Shown here piece after piece: positions 1-6,731 of a stretch of DNA of 34,694 bases. Within the stretch, counting starts at the first letter, position 1; the number at the start of each line of letters is the position of its first letter. The position numbers were made by a program, and so were the translations under genes. The notes under the pieces were generated by a model, which searched no databases, was not told the DNA's origin, and was given only the letters and a program-made list of their open reading frames with translations. Source of the DNA: an uncultured Roseobacter sp. (GTDB lineage Bacteria; Pseudomonadota; Alphaproteobacteria; Rhodobacterales; Rhodobacteraceae); assembly GCA_913054455.1 (NCBI GenBank), contig CAJXIL010000024.1, positions 1 through 34,694 of the forward strand, given 5' to 3'.

Positions 1-197
1 CTGCGCGCTCTGCCAACCCGGATTCGGCCAACTCGCAGTTCTTCATCAACTTCAAGGACAACCATTTCCTCAACAACCAATACACCGTTTACGGTCGGGT
101 CATTGAGGGCATGGAGCATGTCGACGCCATCGTTAAAGGCGAACCCCCTGCGAATCCTGATCGCATGATCAGCGTCAAGGTGGCCGCAGATGTTTAA
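1..197 (+). CDS. Peptidyl-prolyl cis-trans isomerase, cyclophilin type (5' end cut by window)
   Basis: This is the last 64 codons of a cyclophilin-type prolyl isomerase; its start lies left of the window. The frame reads SANPDSANSQFFINF, then NQYTVYGRVIEGMEHVD, which are the usual C-terminal cyclophilin core motifs (NSQFFI and the YTVFGxVxxGMxVVD strand-turn). The family catalyses cis-trans isomerisation of X-Pro bonds and assists folding. The stop codon (195-197) overlaps the ATG of the next cyclophilin by 8 bases, so the two are almost certainly co-transcribed and translationally coupled. Whether this copy is cytoplasmic cannot be judged because the N-terminus is missing; the next copy carries a signal peptide, so a cytoplasmic/periplasmic pair is plausible. 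Confidence 0.9.
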   Translation, partial: ARSANPDSANSQFFINFKDNHFLNNQYTVYGRVIEGMEHVDAIVKGEPPANPDRMISVKVAADV

Positions 198-735
198 GCT
201 GGCTGCGGCGTTTTCCCTGCTGGCCAGCTCGACGCTGGCTGCGGGGCTGGAAATTCAGATCGAGGGCGAGGCCAATGGCACCGTCAAAATCGACCTGTTC
301 GAAGACTTGGCCCCCAAACATGTGGAACAGATCACTGCTCTGGCCGCTGAAGGGAAGTATGACGGGGTGGTTTTCCACCGTGTCATTGATGGCTTCATGG
401 CGCAGACTGGCGATGTTCAGTATGGCCTGATGGGGGGCGATTTGAGCCGCGCTGGTACGGGCGGTTCTGATCGTTCCGATCTGCCTGCAGAATTCTCGGA
501 TTACTCCTATGAACGGGGGGTTGTCGGGATGGCGCGTTCGATGAGCCCGAACAGCGGCAATTCGCAATTCTTCATTATGTTCCGGCCGAACCACGGCTTG
601 AATGGTCAATATACTGTAGTTGGTCAGGTCACCGAAGGCATGGATGTGGTCGATGCAATCAAGCGGGGCACTGGCGGCAATGGCGCTGTTGTCGGCAAAC
701 CTGACATGATGAGCAAAGTGACCGTTACTGATTAA
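190..735 (+). CDS. Peptidyl-prolyl cis-trans isomerase, cyclophilin type, exported
   Basis: A 181-residue cyclophilin. Residues 1-18 (MFKLAAAFSLLASSTLAA) look like a Sec signal peptide, so the mature protein should work in the periplasm. The core motifs are present: FHRVIDGFMAQTGD carries the catalytic Arg region, then AEFSDYSYERGVVGMARS, NSGNSQFFIMF and GQYTVVGQVTEGMDVVD. Family role: prolyl isomerisation during folding of exported proteins. The ATG overlaps the 3' end of the upstream cyclophilin by 8 bases, indicating an operon of two paralogues. The gene ends just before two hairpins, the second of which (793-825) looks like its intrinsic terminator. Confidence in the family is high; the client proteins are unknown. 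Confidence 0.93.
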   Translation: MFKLAAAFSLLASSTLAAGLEIQIEGEANGTVKIDLFEDLAPKHVEQITALAAEGKYDGVVFHRVIDGFMAQTGDVQYGLMGGDLSRAGTGGSDRSDLPAEFSDYSYERGVVGMARSMSPNSGNSQFFIMFRPNHGLNGQYTVVGQVTEGMDVVDAIKRGTGGNGAVVGKPDMMSKVTVTD

Positions 736-743
736 GTTCTTGT

Positions 744-768
744 CTCCCCAGCAAAAACCGCTGGGGAG
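744..768 (+). terminator. Inverted repeat after the cyclophilin operon
   Basis: A perfect 9-bp stem, CTCCCCAGC (744-752) with GCTGGGGAG (760-768), and a 7-nt loop lie 9 bases after the cyclophilin stop. No T-run follows, so it is probably an RNA 3'-end stabilising hairpin or an auxiliary terminator ahead of the T-tailed hairpin at 793-825. Confidence 0.45.
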
Positions 769-778
769 AGCTTGGGCA

Positions 779-1309
779 TCAGCGAATTTTCAAACCGCGT
801 TGGACATCTTCCAGCGCGGTTTTTTGTGGCTTAGAAAGCGCGCCACTTCCGTATTTGGCGATGGCTTGGATAATATTCATCAGTGCATTGAAATGGGTTT
901 GCTTGCTCAATTTGAAAAGGCGTCTTGTCAAGCGCGCGACGGCCTGTTGTGCGCCGCCGCATTCTCCCATGATCCATCGCCCCAGTAAGACAAGCTCTTC
1001 CGCTTCTTCATGGGGGATTTTCAGCTCTTCAAGCAGCCCCCGTATCAGGGCTTCTTTTTGTTCGGCGGTTGGGTAGTCGTCGAGTTCCAAGAAACTGGCC
1101 CCAAGCGCTGCGAGTGCAATCTTTGGGTCCTCAATTGTCTCGGCGGGATGCATGTTATTGCGGCGGCGAAATCCGAACCTGCGGGCGGCGAGGCGGATGT
1201 CATTTGCTGCATCAAGCAGTTCATGCCCCATCTCAGCGGCGTTTCGCGCCCGCTGGATCCAGAAATATGCAGCCGCCATGATCGCGACGGCGCCAAGAAT
1301 AAATGGCAT
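779..1309 (-). CDS. Membrane-anchored TerB-like hypothetical protein
   Basis: A 176-residue protein starting at ATG 1309; a GGAG box six bases upstream favours this over an in-frame TTG at 1321. Residues 1-19 (MPFILGAVAIMAAAYFWIQ) form one N-terminal transmembrane helix, followed by a basic, helical cytoplasmic domain. The pattern of acidic residues and small hydrophobic helices (DPKIALAALGASFLELD and later AIAKYGSGALSKPQKTAL) resembles TerB-fold domains, where two helical halves each carry a D/E-rich turn; this is fold-level inference, not a firm family match. It converges on the cyclophilin operon. I do not recognise a specific function. Confidence 0.75.
   Translation of the reverse strand: MPFILGAVAIMAAAYFWIQRARNAAEMGHELLDAANDIRLAARRFGFRRRNNMHPAETIEDPKIALAALGASFLELDDYPTAEQKEALIRGLLEELKIPHEEAEELVLLGRWIMGECGGAQQAVARLTRRLFKLSKQTHFNALMNIIQAIAKYGSGALSKPQKTALEDVQRGLKIR
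793..825 (+). terminator. Rho-independent terminator for the cyclophilin operon, inside a convergent gene
   Basis: AACCGCGTTGG (793-803) pairs with CCAGCGCGGTT (811-821) with one G-U pair and a 7-nt loop, and T820-T825 supply the U-tract. On the plus strand this is a textbook intrinsic terminator about 60 bases after the cyclophilin stop. It overlaps the last codons of the minus-strand gene at 779-1309, so those codons also encode the stem. Confidence 0.75.
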
Positions 1310-1386
1310 GTGGTACTCCAAAATGATTCTACCAATAGCTGTGTGTTTTACATCTTTGGGCCGCGTCGTGGATAGTCTGGGAAGAT

Positions 1387-1418
1387 AAAAAGCCGCACCA
1401 AGGGAGCTTGGCGCGGCT
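1387..1418 (-). terminator. Rho-independent terminator of the RTX gene
   Basis: Read on the minus strand, a 12-bp stem (1418-1407 with 1402-1391, one G-U pair) and a GAGG-type loop are followed by five U residues (A1387-A1391 on the plus strand). It lies about 50 bases past the stop of the RTX gene, which it should terminate. Confidence 0.75.
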
Positions 1419-1466
1419 GAAATAGCATCTAGGCGAATACGCAGCTATCAAGTGCCGCGAAAAGAC

Positions 1467-2699
1467 TTAGAACAAGAAGTTATCTGCGTCTTGAATCTCT
1501 GCCATTGTCACGTTTTCGACCAGGATCGTCACGTCGGAGAAGGACACCAAAACGTCATCGCCCTGCTGCGCAAAATCCAGCTGGCCAAACCAAGACGCAC
1601 CGCGACCGATGACGATTTTGTCTTGGCCGATTGCAAAATCCAGAATGGTGTCATCCCCATGGCCCCGGTGGAACACAAAGCGATCTGCACCCGCACCACC
1701 GTGCAAAGTGTCGTTGCCCACCTGTCCATTCAGGGTGTCGTGGCCCTTGCCGCCATAGAGCTGATCCCAGCCGTGGCCACCGATAAGCTCATCGCTGCCA
1801 CTGCGTCCGAACAAACGATCCGCGCCCAGATCGCCAAACATTGTGTCCCTGCCAACACCGCCAAGCAAACGGTCATTGCCATTGCCGCCCTTCATCAGAT
1901 CATCGCCGAGGTCACCGACCAAGAGGTCGCGCCCTGTGCCGCCGAGCAGGCTGTCATTGCCATCCCCACCAAACAGTTTATCGCTGCCGTGGTTGCCTTG
2001 GATGGTGTCATTGCCGCTTTGGCCCCAGAGGGTGTCATTGCCTGACATCCCGGCAACCGCATCGTTGCCGCTCCCGGCAAAGATGAAGTCATCTATGACG
2101 CCCGATCTAACATTGCCGGTTAAGATGTTTGTACCAGAAGATCCGCTTTGCACGGAGATGGTTTTATCCTGAAATTCAATGAGTTCAACCGAATTAAGCC
2201 GATCAATCCCATCTGCGGAGTCTACTTGGATAGAGGACCCATAGTTAGAAATATCAGCATCTGAAAAGTGATCTGCAATAATGACCCTATCAACACCGGT
2301 ACCGCCGTAGATGGTATCATTACCTGATCCCGCATCAATGGTATCATTGCCACCATAGGCAACAAATAGTTCCCCCACTCTCATGTTGGAAACAAAGCTA
2401 TCGTTTCCATCTAGCGTTGCAGGTGACCCAACACTGCCCAGTTCCGAAAGCGGTACATTAAAATCTGAAACGGTGTATTTCGCCACCCCGTTTTGGGTGA
2501 AGGAATACGAGGTGACGGTCCATAGGTCTGTAAAGTAAGAGGAAAAATTCCCTTTGTAGACGATCCCAGCCCCATTGCTGCCACTCACGATGATCGTGGT
2601 CGTGCTTCGATACGTTTCTGTGAGATAATCGTAGTCACTGCCGTTTATTAAATTGTCCCGCCATGCGCCCGTTGGATCATTGGTAACGAATTTGACCAT
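1467..2699 (-). CDS. RTX-type calcium-binding exoprotein
   Basis: A 410-residue protein. I prefer ATG 2699, which has an AGGA box just upstream, to an in-frame TTG at 2714. From about residue 200 there are roughly 15 contiguous glycine/aspartate nonapeptides of the GGxGxDxxx type (for example FGGDGNDSL, LGGVGRDTM, HGGAGADRF), with two or three more near residue 120. These form a calcium-binding parallel beta-roll. There is no N-terminal signal peptide, and the protein ends in a hydrophobic tail (DNFLF), both typical of type I secretion substrates. The first ~115 residues are Thr/Ser/Asn-rich beta-type sequence with no recognised enzymatic domain. No ABC exporter, membrane fusion protein or TolC gene is nearby, so it must use a transporter encoded elsewhere. 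The ligand or function is unknown. Confidence 0.88.
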   Translation of the reverse strand: MVKFVTNDPTGAWRDNLINGSDYDYLTETYRSTTTIIVSGSNGAGIVYKGNFSSYFTDLWTVTSYSFTQNGVAKYTVSDFNVPLSELGSVGSPATLDGNDSFVSNMRVGELFVAYGGNDTIDAGSGNDTIYGGTGVDRVIIADHFSDADISNYGSSIQVDSADGIDRLNSVELIEFQDKTISVQSGSSGTNILTGNVRSGVIDDFIFAGSGNDAVAGMSGNDTLWGQSGNDTIQGNHGSDKLFGGDGNDSLLGGTGRDLLVGDLGDDLMKGGNGNDRLLGGVGRDTMFGDLGADRLFGRSGSDELIGGHGWDQLYGGKGHDTLNGQVGNDTLHGGAGADRFVFHRGHGDDTILDFAIGQDKIVIGRGASWFGQLDFAQQGDDVLVSFSDVTILVENVTMAEIQDADNFLF

Positions 2700-2815
2700 A
2701 TTCCTAAATTCCAAATCTAATTCACATTAAGGTTGATTAATACGAATGAGCCTAGGAATGTAAAGGTATGGAAACCCTCCTGGGTTGTTCTGCCTTGCGA
2801 GAGGATGGAAGCCAC

Positions 2816-2850
2816 AAAAAAAGGCACCGAAACAGGTTTCGATGCCTTTT
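2816..2850 (-). terminator. Terminator of the M23-bactofilin operon (possibly bidirectional)
   Basis: AAGGCACCGAAAC (2821-2833) pairs with GTTTCGATGCCTT (2836-2848) with a single wobble. The minus-strand transcript then reads seven U residues from A2816-A2822, giving a strong intrinsic terminator about 45 bases after the bactofilin stop. The plus strand has a shorter T-run (2847-2850). Confidence 0.8.
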
Positions 2851-2892
2851 CAAAATTTGACTGTCAATTGGCATGGCCAATCGATCGTTGTC

Positions 2893-3432
2893 TTAGCCTT
2901 CGGCCTTAGCAGCGGCTGTGGCCGCTTTCACGGCAGCGGAGGGCGCGGGAGCGGCGGCAGGCATTGCCTTTTTACCGCCTGGGGTCAGCGGGTCATCTTG
3001 CCGCTGGACCGAGCCCTCAAAATGGGCACCGCTCTCAATTGCGATGGTTTTGTGGATGATGTCACCTTCGACACGGGCGGTGGCGGTCAGACGCACCTTC
3101 AGGCCACGGACACGGCCAACAACCCGGCCATTGACCACAACGTCATCAGCGATCACTTCGCCTTTGATAGTTGCGGTTTCGCCAACTGTCAGCAGATGAG
3201 CGCGGATATCGCCTTCGACAGTGCCTTCAACCTGGATATCGCCTGAGGTTTTCAGATTGCCGGTAATGTGCAGATCCGAGCTGAGCAGCGATGCGGGGGG
3301 CTTTGCCTTTGGGGCAGAGGGCTTGTAATCGCTGGCCGGGGCAGCAGCAGGCGCGGAGGAGGCCGCCGGGGCCGCTGTTGGTGTTGCCTCGGCTTTAGGT
3401 CCGGGCTCGTTGATTTTGCTCTTAGAAAACAT
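2893..3432 (-). CDS. Bactofilin family polymer-forming protein
   Basis: A 179-residue protein with the bactofilin layout: a disordered Ala/Pro/Lys-rich N-terminal ~48 residues, a central domain (about 50-145) of short hydrophobic/glycine beta-helix repeats (DLHITGNLKTSGDIQVEGTV, then DVVVNGRVVGRVRG), and a disordered Ala-rich C-terminal tail. Bactofilins polymerise without nucleotide into membrane-associated filaments and commonly recruit peptidoglycan enzymes. The preceding gene encodes an M23 peptidase and overlaps this one by 11 bases, a pairing repeatedly seen with bactofilins, so this scaffold probably localises that peptidase. It ends at a strong terminator. Confidence 0.92.
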   Translation of the reverse strand: MFSKSKINEPGPKAEATPTAAPAASSAPAAAPASDYKPSAPKAKPPASLLSSDLHITGNLKTSGDIQVEGTVEGDIRAHLLTVGETATIKGEVIADDVVVNGRVVGRVRGLKVRLTATARVEGDIIHKTIAIESGAHFEGSVQRQDDPLTPGGKKAMPAAAPAPSAAVKAATAAAKAEG

Positions 3433-4753
3433 TTCTTGCAGCCTTGATATAGATCATCGGGTTTACGGGTTTGCCATTGACCCTTACCTCATAGTGGAGG
3501 TGGGTGCCGGTGGACCGTCCGGTGGTACCCATATCAGCAATGTGATCGCCGCGCGAGACCCTTTGGCCAACCTTAACGCGCAGATTTGAGTTATGAGCGT
3601 ATTTCGTCTCAATCCCAAAGGCATGCTGAATGGTAACAAGTTTGCCATAGCCGGATTGCCAGCCGGCATGGGTGACGATGCCATCGGCCGTGGCAAAAAT
3701 ATCGGTGCCGGTACGCCCGGCAAAATCGGAGCCCTTGTGCAGGCGGCGACCACCTGTTTTGGGATCGCGCCGGTAGCCATATCCTGATGACTGGCGCACA
3801 TGATTGAGATTAACTGGGCTGGCGAAAGGCGCCTGCTGCGCCGCCATACGATAGAGGTTCAACTGGTTCAACTGATTGAGAATCTGGTTGGCACGCAGCT
3901 CATCCGCAGAGGGTTCTTCACCGCGGGTGGACAGGGCTAAAGGGGTGAGCGGACCGCCCTGACCGCTGTAGCCGCGTCGCACCTGTTCCAGAATACGATC
4001 TGGCGGCATGCCAGCATTTTTGAACATTTTGTCCAATGGGGCGACGGAGACGGCGACGGCCTCTTCAAGCTGACGGAAGATCTGGTCGTTGCGCTCGTTC
4101 AGAAGCTCCAGCTCCAGCTCCATTTCAGCGCGCTGCTGCAGGGCATCTTGGGCGTCGGCTTCGATCTGGTCGCGCTCGGTTGCCGTTTCCGACAAAGCGG
4201 TCGACAGGAAGTCCATCTGCAAGGGCGCGGCGGCGGCGGCCAACGGCGTAGACCACTCTTCTTTGGTATTCTCTCGCAGCTCTTCCAGCTCAGCCCGGGT
4301 GCCATCCCGCTGGGTCATGGTCTGCCGCAGGGTGGTCTGGATCACTTCGATACCAGTTTCCAATTCCTGGCGTCGGGTCTCTGAGCTGAGCAATTCTGAT
4401 TGCATCATCGAGATCTGCGCCAGAGCGGCATTAAACCGCTGCTGCGCTGCTAGGGCTTCTTCGGCGCGGGTGTCGCGCTCATTAGAAATTTCATTCAGCC
4501 GGGCGCGATAGGTCAACTGGTCCCGCTTGGCCTGTTCACGGAAATTGCCAGAGCCAATACTGTCCATCAAGACGATGGCAGTGGCGACAATGGCCCAGGC
4601 CACAAACAGAACGACACCACTGATCGCTACCAACTGTGTTCCTGGTCGCAACCGCACAAAGCGGGTGTCTGTGTCAGATTTCAAAAAGACCCGACGTTCC
4701 GGAAAGCGACTTTCCAGAAATGCATGTATCCTGATAGCCAGACGTGTCCGCAC
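3422..4753 (-). CDS. M23 family peptidase with membrane anchor and coiled coil
   Basis: A 443-residue protein if started at GTG 4753, preceded by an AAGGA box; the open frame continues to ATG 4897, but the extra 48 residues lack the look of a conserved N-terminus. A transmembrane helix spans about residues 41-63 (LVAISGVVLFVAWAIVATAI). A long Glu/Arg/Gln-rich coiled coil follows (about 75-250), then a C-terminal LytM/M23 domain. The metal-site motifs HKGSD (HxxxD) and HLH (HxH) are both intact, so it should be a zinc-dependent peptidoglycan endopeptidase, unlike degenerate activator-type LytM proteins. It overlaps the bactofilin start by 11 bases, suggesting translational coupling and a joint role in localised cell-wall remodelling. 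Confidence 0.88.
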   Translation of the reverse strand: MRTRLAIRIHAFLESRFPERRVFLKSDTDTRFVRLRPGTQLVAISGVVLFVAWAIVATAIVLMDSIGSGNFREQAKRDQLTYRARLNEISNERDTRAEEALAAQQRFNAALAQISMMQSELLSSETRRQELETGIEVIQTTLRQTMTQRDGTRAELEELRENTKEEWSTPLAAAAAPLQMDFLSTALSETATERDQIEADAQDALQQRAEMELELELLNERNDQIFRQLEEAVAVSVAPLDKMFKNAGMPPDRILEQVRRGYSGQGGPLTPLALSTRGEEPSADELRANQILNQLNQLNLYRMAAQQAPFASPVNLNHVRQSSGYGYRRDPKTGGRRLHKGSDFAGRTGTDIFATADGIVTHAGWQSGYGKLVTIQHAFGIETKYAHNSNLRVKVGQRVSRGDHIADMGTTGRSTGTHLHYEVRVNGKPVNPMIYIKAARNVF

Positions 4754-5074
4754 GTTCTGATCCTTGTCCCATCCCCATCGCAGAGCCGCCGCCATCCCCG
4801 ACTGCAGAACTCTGCGCAAAATCTTTAGCCATGCAGGCCGCGACGAGCAAGTGTGAAGGCGATTTTTGGCTGTTGTCTCATTGATTTGCCAGGGCAAGAG
4901 ACCAATTTGAGCGAAATACCGCCAATGGCCGCGACTGGGTCAATTCGAGTCCGCCTCCGCACCTATGCCCTCTTTGATAGATGCTTGTCGCACTTTGACT
5001 GAGGCTTGCAGAGCATGGGACAAAGGCCTGACCCAAGTCGTGCTGATGTGTCCGGACCCCGCTCGGATTTCAAG
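4754..5074. other. Intergenic region between DUF455 and M23 genes
   Basis: About 320 bases without a convincing gene. Short open frames exist on both strands but lack ribosome-binding sites or recognisable products. The region should contain the promoter of the M23-bactofilin operon and the 3' end signal of the DUF455 gene; I could not identify either clearly. Confidence 0.5.
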
Positions 5075-5914
5075 TCAGACGCCGGCGATTGGTTTGATTT
5101 GGTCCGCCAGCGGCCAGTAGAAATCTGGCGGAATACCGGCATCAGCACGTTTCTCCTCGTTGAAAGGTGGCTTCAAAGGGCTGCGGAAATATTTGCTCAC
5201 AAGCGCATGAAAGACCTCCTTTGGGTCAAGATTGTCTCGGCCACAAAGGAAGTAAAACCACTTTGAGCCGTAGGCAACATGGCTGACTTCTTCTGAATAG
5301 ATCACCTCTAATGCGTCAACCGCCTGGGTGAGCTTGGCCTGTTGAAAAAGCTTAATCATACCCGGGGTTACGTCTAGTCCGCGCGCCTCTAGCACCATCG
5401 GGACCACCGCTAGGCGCCCCATCAGGTCATCCACGGTATCCTCGGCGGCTTGCCACATACCCCGGTGTGCTGGCAGCGCACCGTAGTAACTGCCCAGGCT
5501 TTCCAGACAGTCACACATCAGGCCAAAGTGTTTGGATTCCTCATCCGCTGCCTTGACCCAGTCGTCGAAGAAGCCAATGGGCAGGGGCACATGCGAAAAT
5601 CGGGCGACAATGTCCCAATGCAGATCCACCGCATTGAGCTCGATATGGGCGACCGCATGCAGCATGGCAATGCGCCCGGCCTCGCTGCCGGGCTTGCGTT
5701 TTGGCACGTCGCGCGGGTTCAGGAGTTCAGGCTTTTCCGGTCGGGCTGGATGTAGTGGCGGATTGGCCGTGCCAATCTCGATAGGACAAGGATCCTGCTT
5801 TCGGGCAGCAAACCAGGCTGCGGCGTGACGGCGGGACAGGGAGACCTTGGCGGCGCCATCTGCGGTGGTGAGCACTTCATTGGCCATCTGGGCAAGGGAA
5901 AGCGGAGCGTTCAT
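5075..5914 (-). CDS. DUF455 family ferritin-like diiron protein
   Basis: A 279-residue protein; ATG 5914 (MNAPLSLAQM) with an upstream GAGG box is preferred to the longer frame from 6004. It shows the four-helix-bundle diiron ligand set in order: AHIELNA (Glu), DEESKHF (ExxH), VLEARGLD (Glu) and SEEVSHVAYG (ExxH). This matches the DUF455/COG2833 ferritin-like family, whose members are related to ferritins and diiron hydroxylases such as MiaE. The exact substrate is not known. It lies on the same strand as the peroxiredoxin gene, 170 bases downstream of it. A shared oxidative-stress or iron context is only an inference. Confidence 0.87.
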   Translation of the reverse strand: MNAPLSLAQMANEVLTTADGAAKVSLSRRHAAAWFAARKQDPCPIEIGTANPPLHPARPEKPELLNPRDVPKRKPGSEAGRIAMLHAVAHIELNAVDLHWDIVARFSHVPLPIGFFDDWVKAADEESKHFGLMCDCLESLGSYYGALPAHRGMWQAAEDTVDDLMGRLAVVPMVLEARGLDVTPGMIKLFQQAKLTQAVDALEVIYSEEVSHVAYGSKWFYFLCGRDNLDPKEVFHALVSKYFRSPLKPPFNEEKRADAGIPPDFYWPLADQIKPIAGV

Positions 5915-6026
5915 GGAAAATCCTCGCAACAAGGGGCAAAAATTTGAAACAGAAGGCTGGGGAGCCAGAGCTCTGTGAGCCACAAGTCCTAGCCTCTTTT
6001 TCATCTTTCAAAAAATATTCCGGAGT

Positions 6027-6043
6027 GTGAGGCAGAGCCTCAC
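6027..6043. repeat. Perfect 7-bp inverted repeat after bcp
   Basis: GTGAGGC (6027-6033), an AGA loop, then GCCTCAC (6037-6043). On the minus strand it lies about 40 bases past the peroxiredoxin stop; a run of T begins about 10 bases beyond the stem, too far for a canonical intrinsic terminator. It may still mark the 3' end of the bcp transcript. Confidence 0.4.
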
Positions 6044-6084
6044 TTAACCCCATGCGGTCTTGGAGAAAACTAAACTGAGTGATC

Positions 6085-6558
6085 TCACCCCTTGGCCGCC
6101 AGGGCTTGCGCCGCCTCCAGGACCTCTTCCACATGTCCGGGGACTTTAACTTTGCGCCAGAGGCGTGCAATGCGCCCCTCAGCGTCGATCAAAAAGGTTG
6201 AGCGCTCAATGCCCCAGTGTTTCTTACCATACATGTTTTTCTCTTTCCAAACGTCATAATCCTCGCAGGCGCTGCCCTCAGCATCGGACAGGAGCGCCAC
6301 GGTCAAGTCATGCTTTGCGATGAATTTATCGTGCTTTGACACCGGGTCCTTTGAAATTCCAAACACAGAGGTCCCGGCATCGGCAAAGGCTTGCAGATGG
6401 GCGGAAAACCCGATGGATTCTTTGGTGCAACCCGGGGTATCATCGCGGGGGTAGAAAAACAAAACAACGGCTTGGCCTTTCAGCTCTGCAATAGAGATTT
6501 CACCGCCGCCATCCCGGGGCAGGCAAAACAAAGGGGCCTGATCAGTTGCATCGAGCAT
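6085..6558 (-). CDS. bcp: Thioredoxin-dependent peroxiredoxin, Bcp/PrxQ type
   Basis: A 157-residue peroxiredoxin. The peroxidatic cysteine is Cys44 in FFYPRDDTPGCTKES, the standard Bcp motif; the ISKDPVSKHDKFIAKH stretch and KKHWGIERSTFLID further mark the family. It reduces hydrogen peroxide and organic hydroperoxides using thioredoxin. The resolving cysteine found five residues after the peroxidatic one in E. coli Bcp (TPGCTxExC) is absent: the sequence is TPGCTKESIGF. Other cysteines are Cys12 and Cys98, so it may work as a 1-Cys enzyme or use a different resolving residue. Length is normal for the family. Confidence 0.92.
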   Translation of the reverse strand: MLDATDQAPLFCLPRDGGGEISIAELKGQAVVLFFYPRDDTPGCTKESIGFSAHLQAFADAGTSVFGISKDPVSKHDKFIAKHDLTVALLSDAEGSACEDYDVWKEKNMYGKKHWGIERSTFLIDAEGRIARLWRKVKVPGHVEEVLEAAQALAAKG

Positions 6559-6731
6559 TTATGTGGTCTCCTGAAAGGTTTGGTCCCAAACGGTTGGCGC
6601 TCACGGGGCCGAACACGAACTGTTTGGCAAGGGCTGTCTGATATTGTTATGCCATCGTGGCCAAAGGATAAACACTGATCGAACCGGTTCAGGAAAATGA
6701 GGACCTCGTCGCACGCCAAGTCGAGGAACTG

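Noticed and set aside
1452..2045. Long open frame antisense to the RTX gene
   Set aside because: It mirrors the repetitive GGxGxD codons of the RTX repeats on the other strand (Ile/Ala/Val-rich repeats). No ribosome-binding site.
2710..2735. Possible CtrA site in the RTX upstream region
   Set aside because: TTAA-N6-TTAA is seen, but CtrA sites need seven bases between the half-sites.
2785..3246. Plus-strand frame opposite the bactofilin gene
   Set aside because: The bactofilin frame is a clear family match. The opposite frame runs through its terminator and has no known product.
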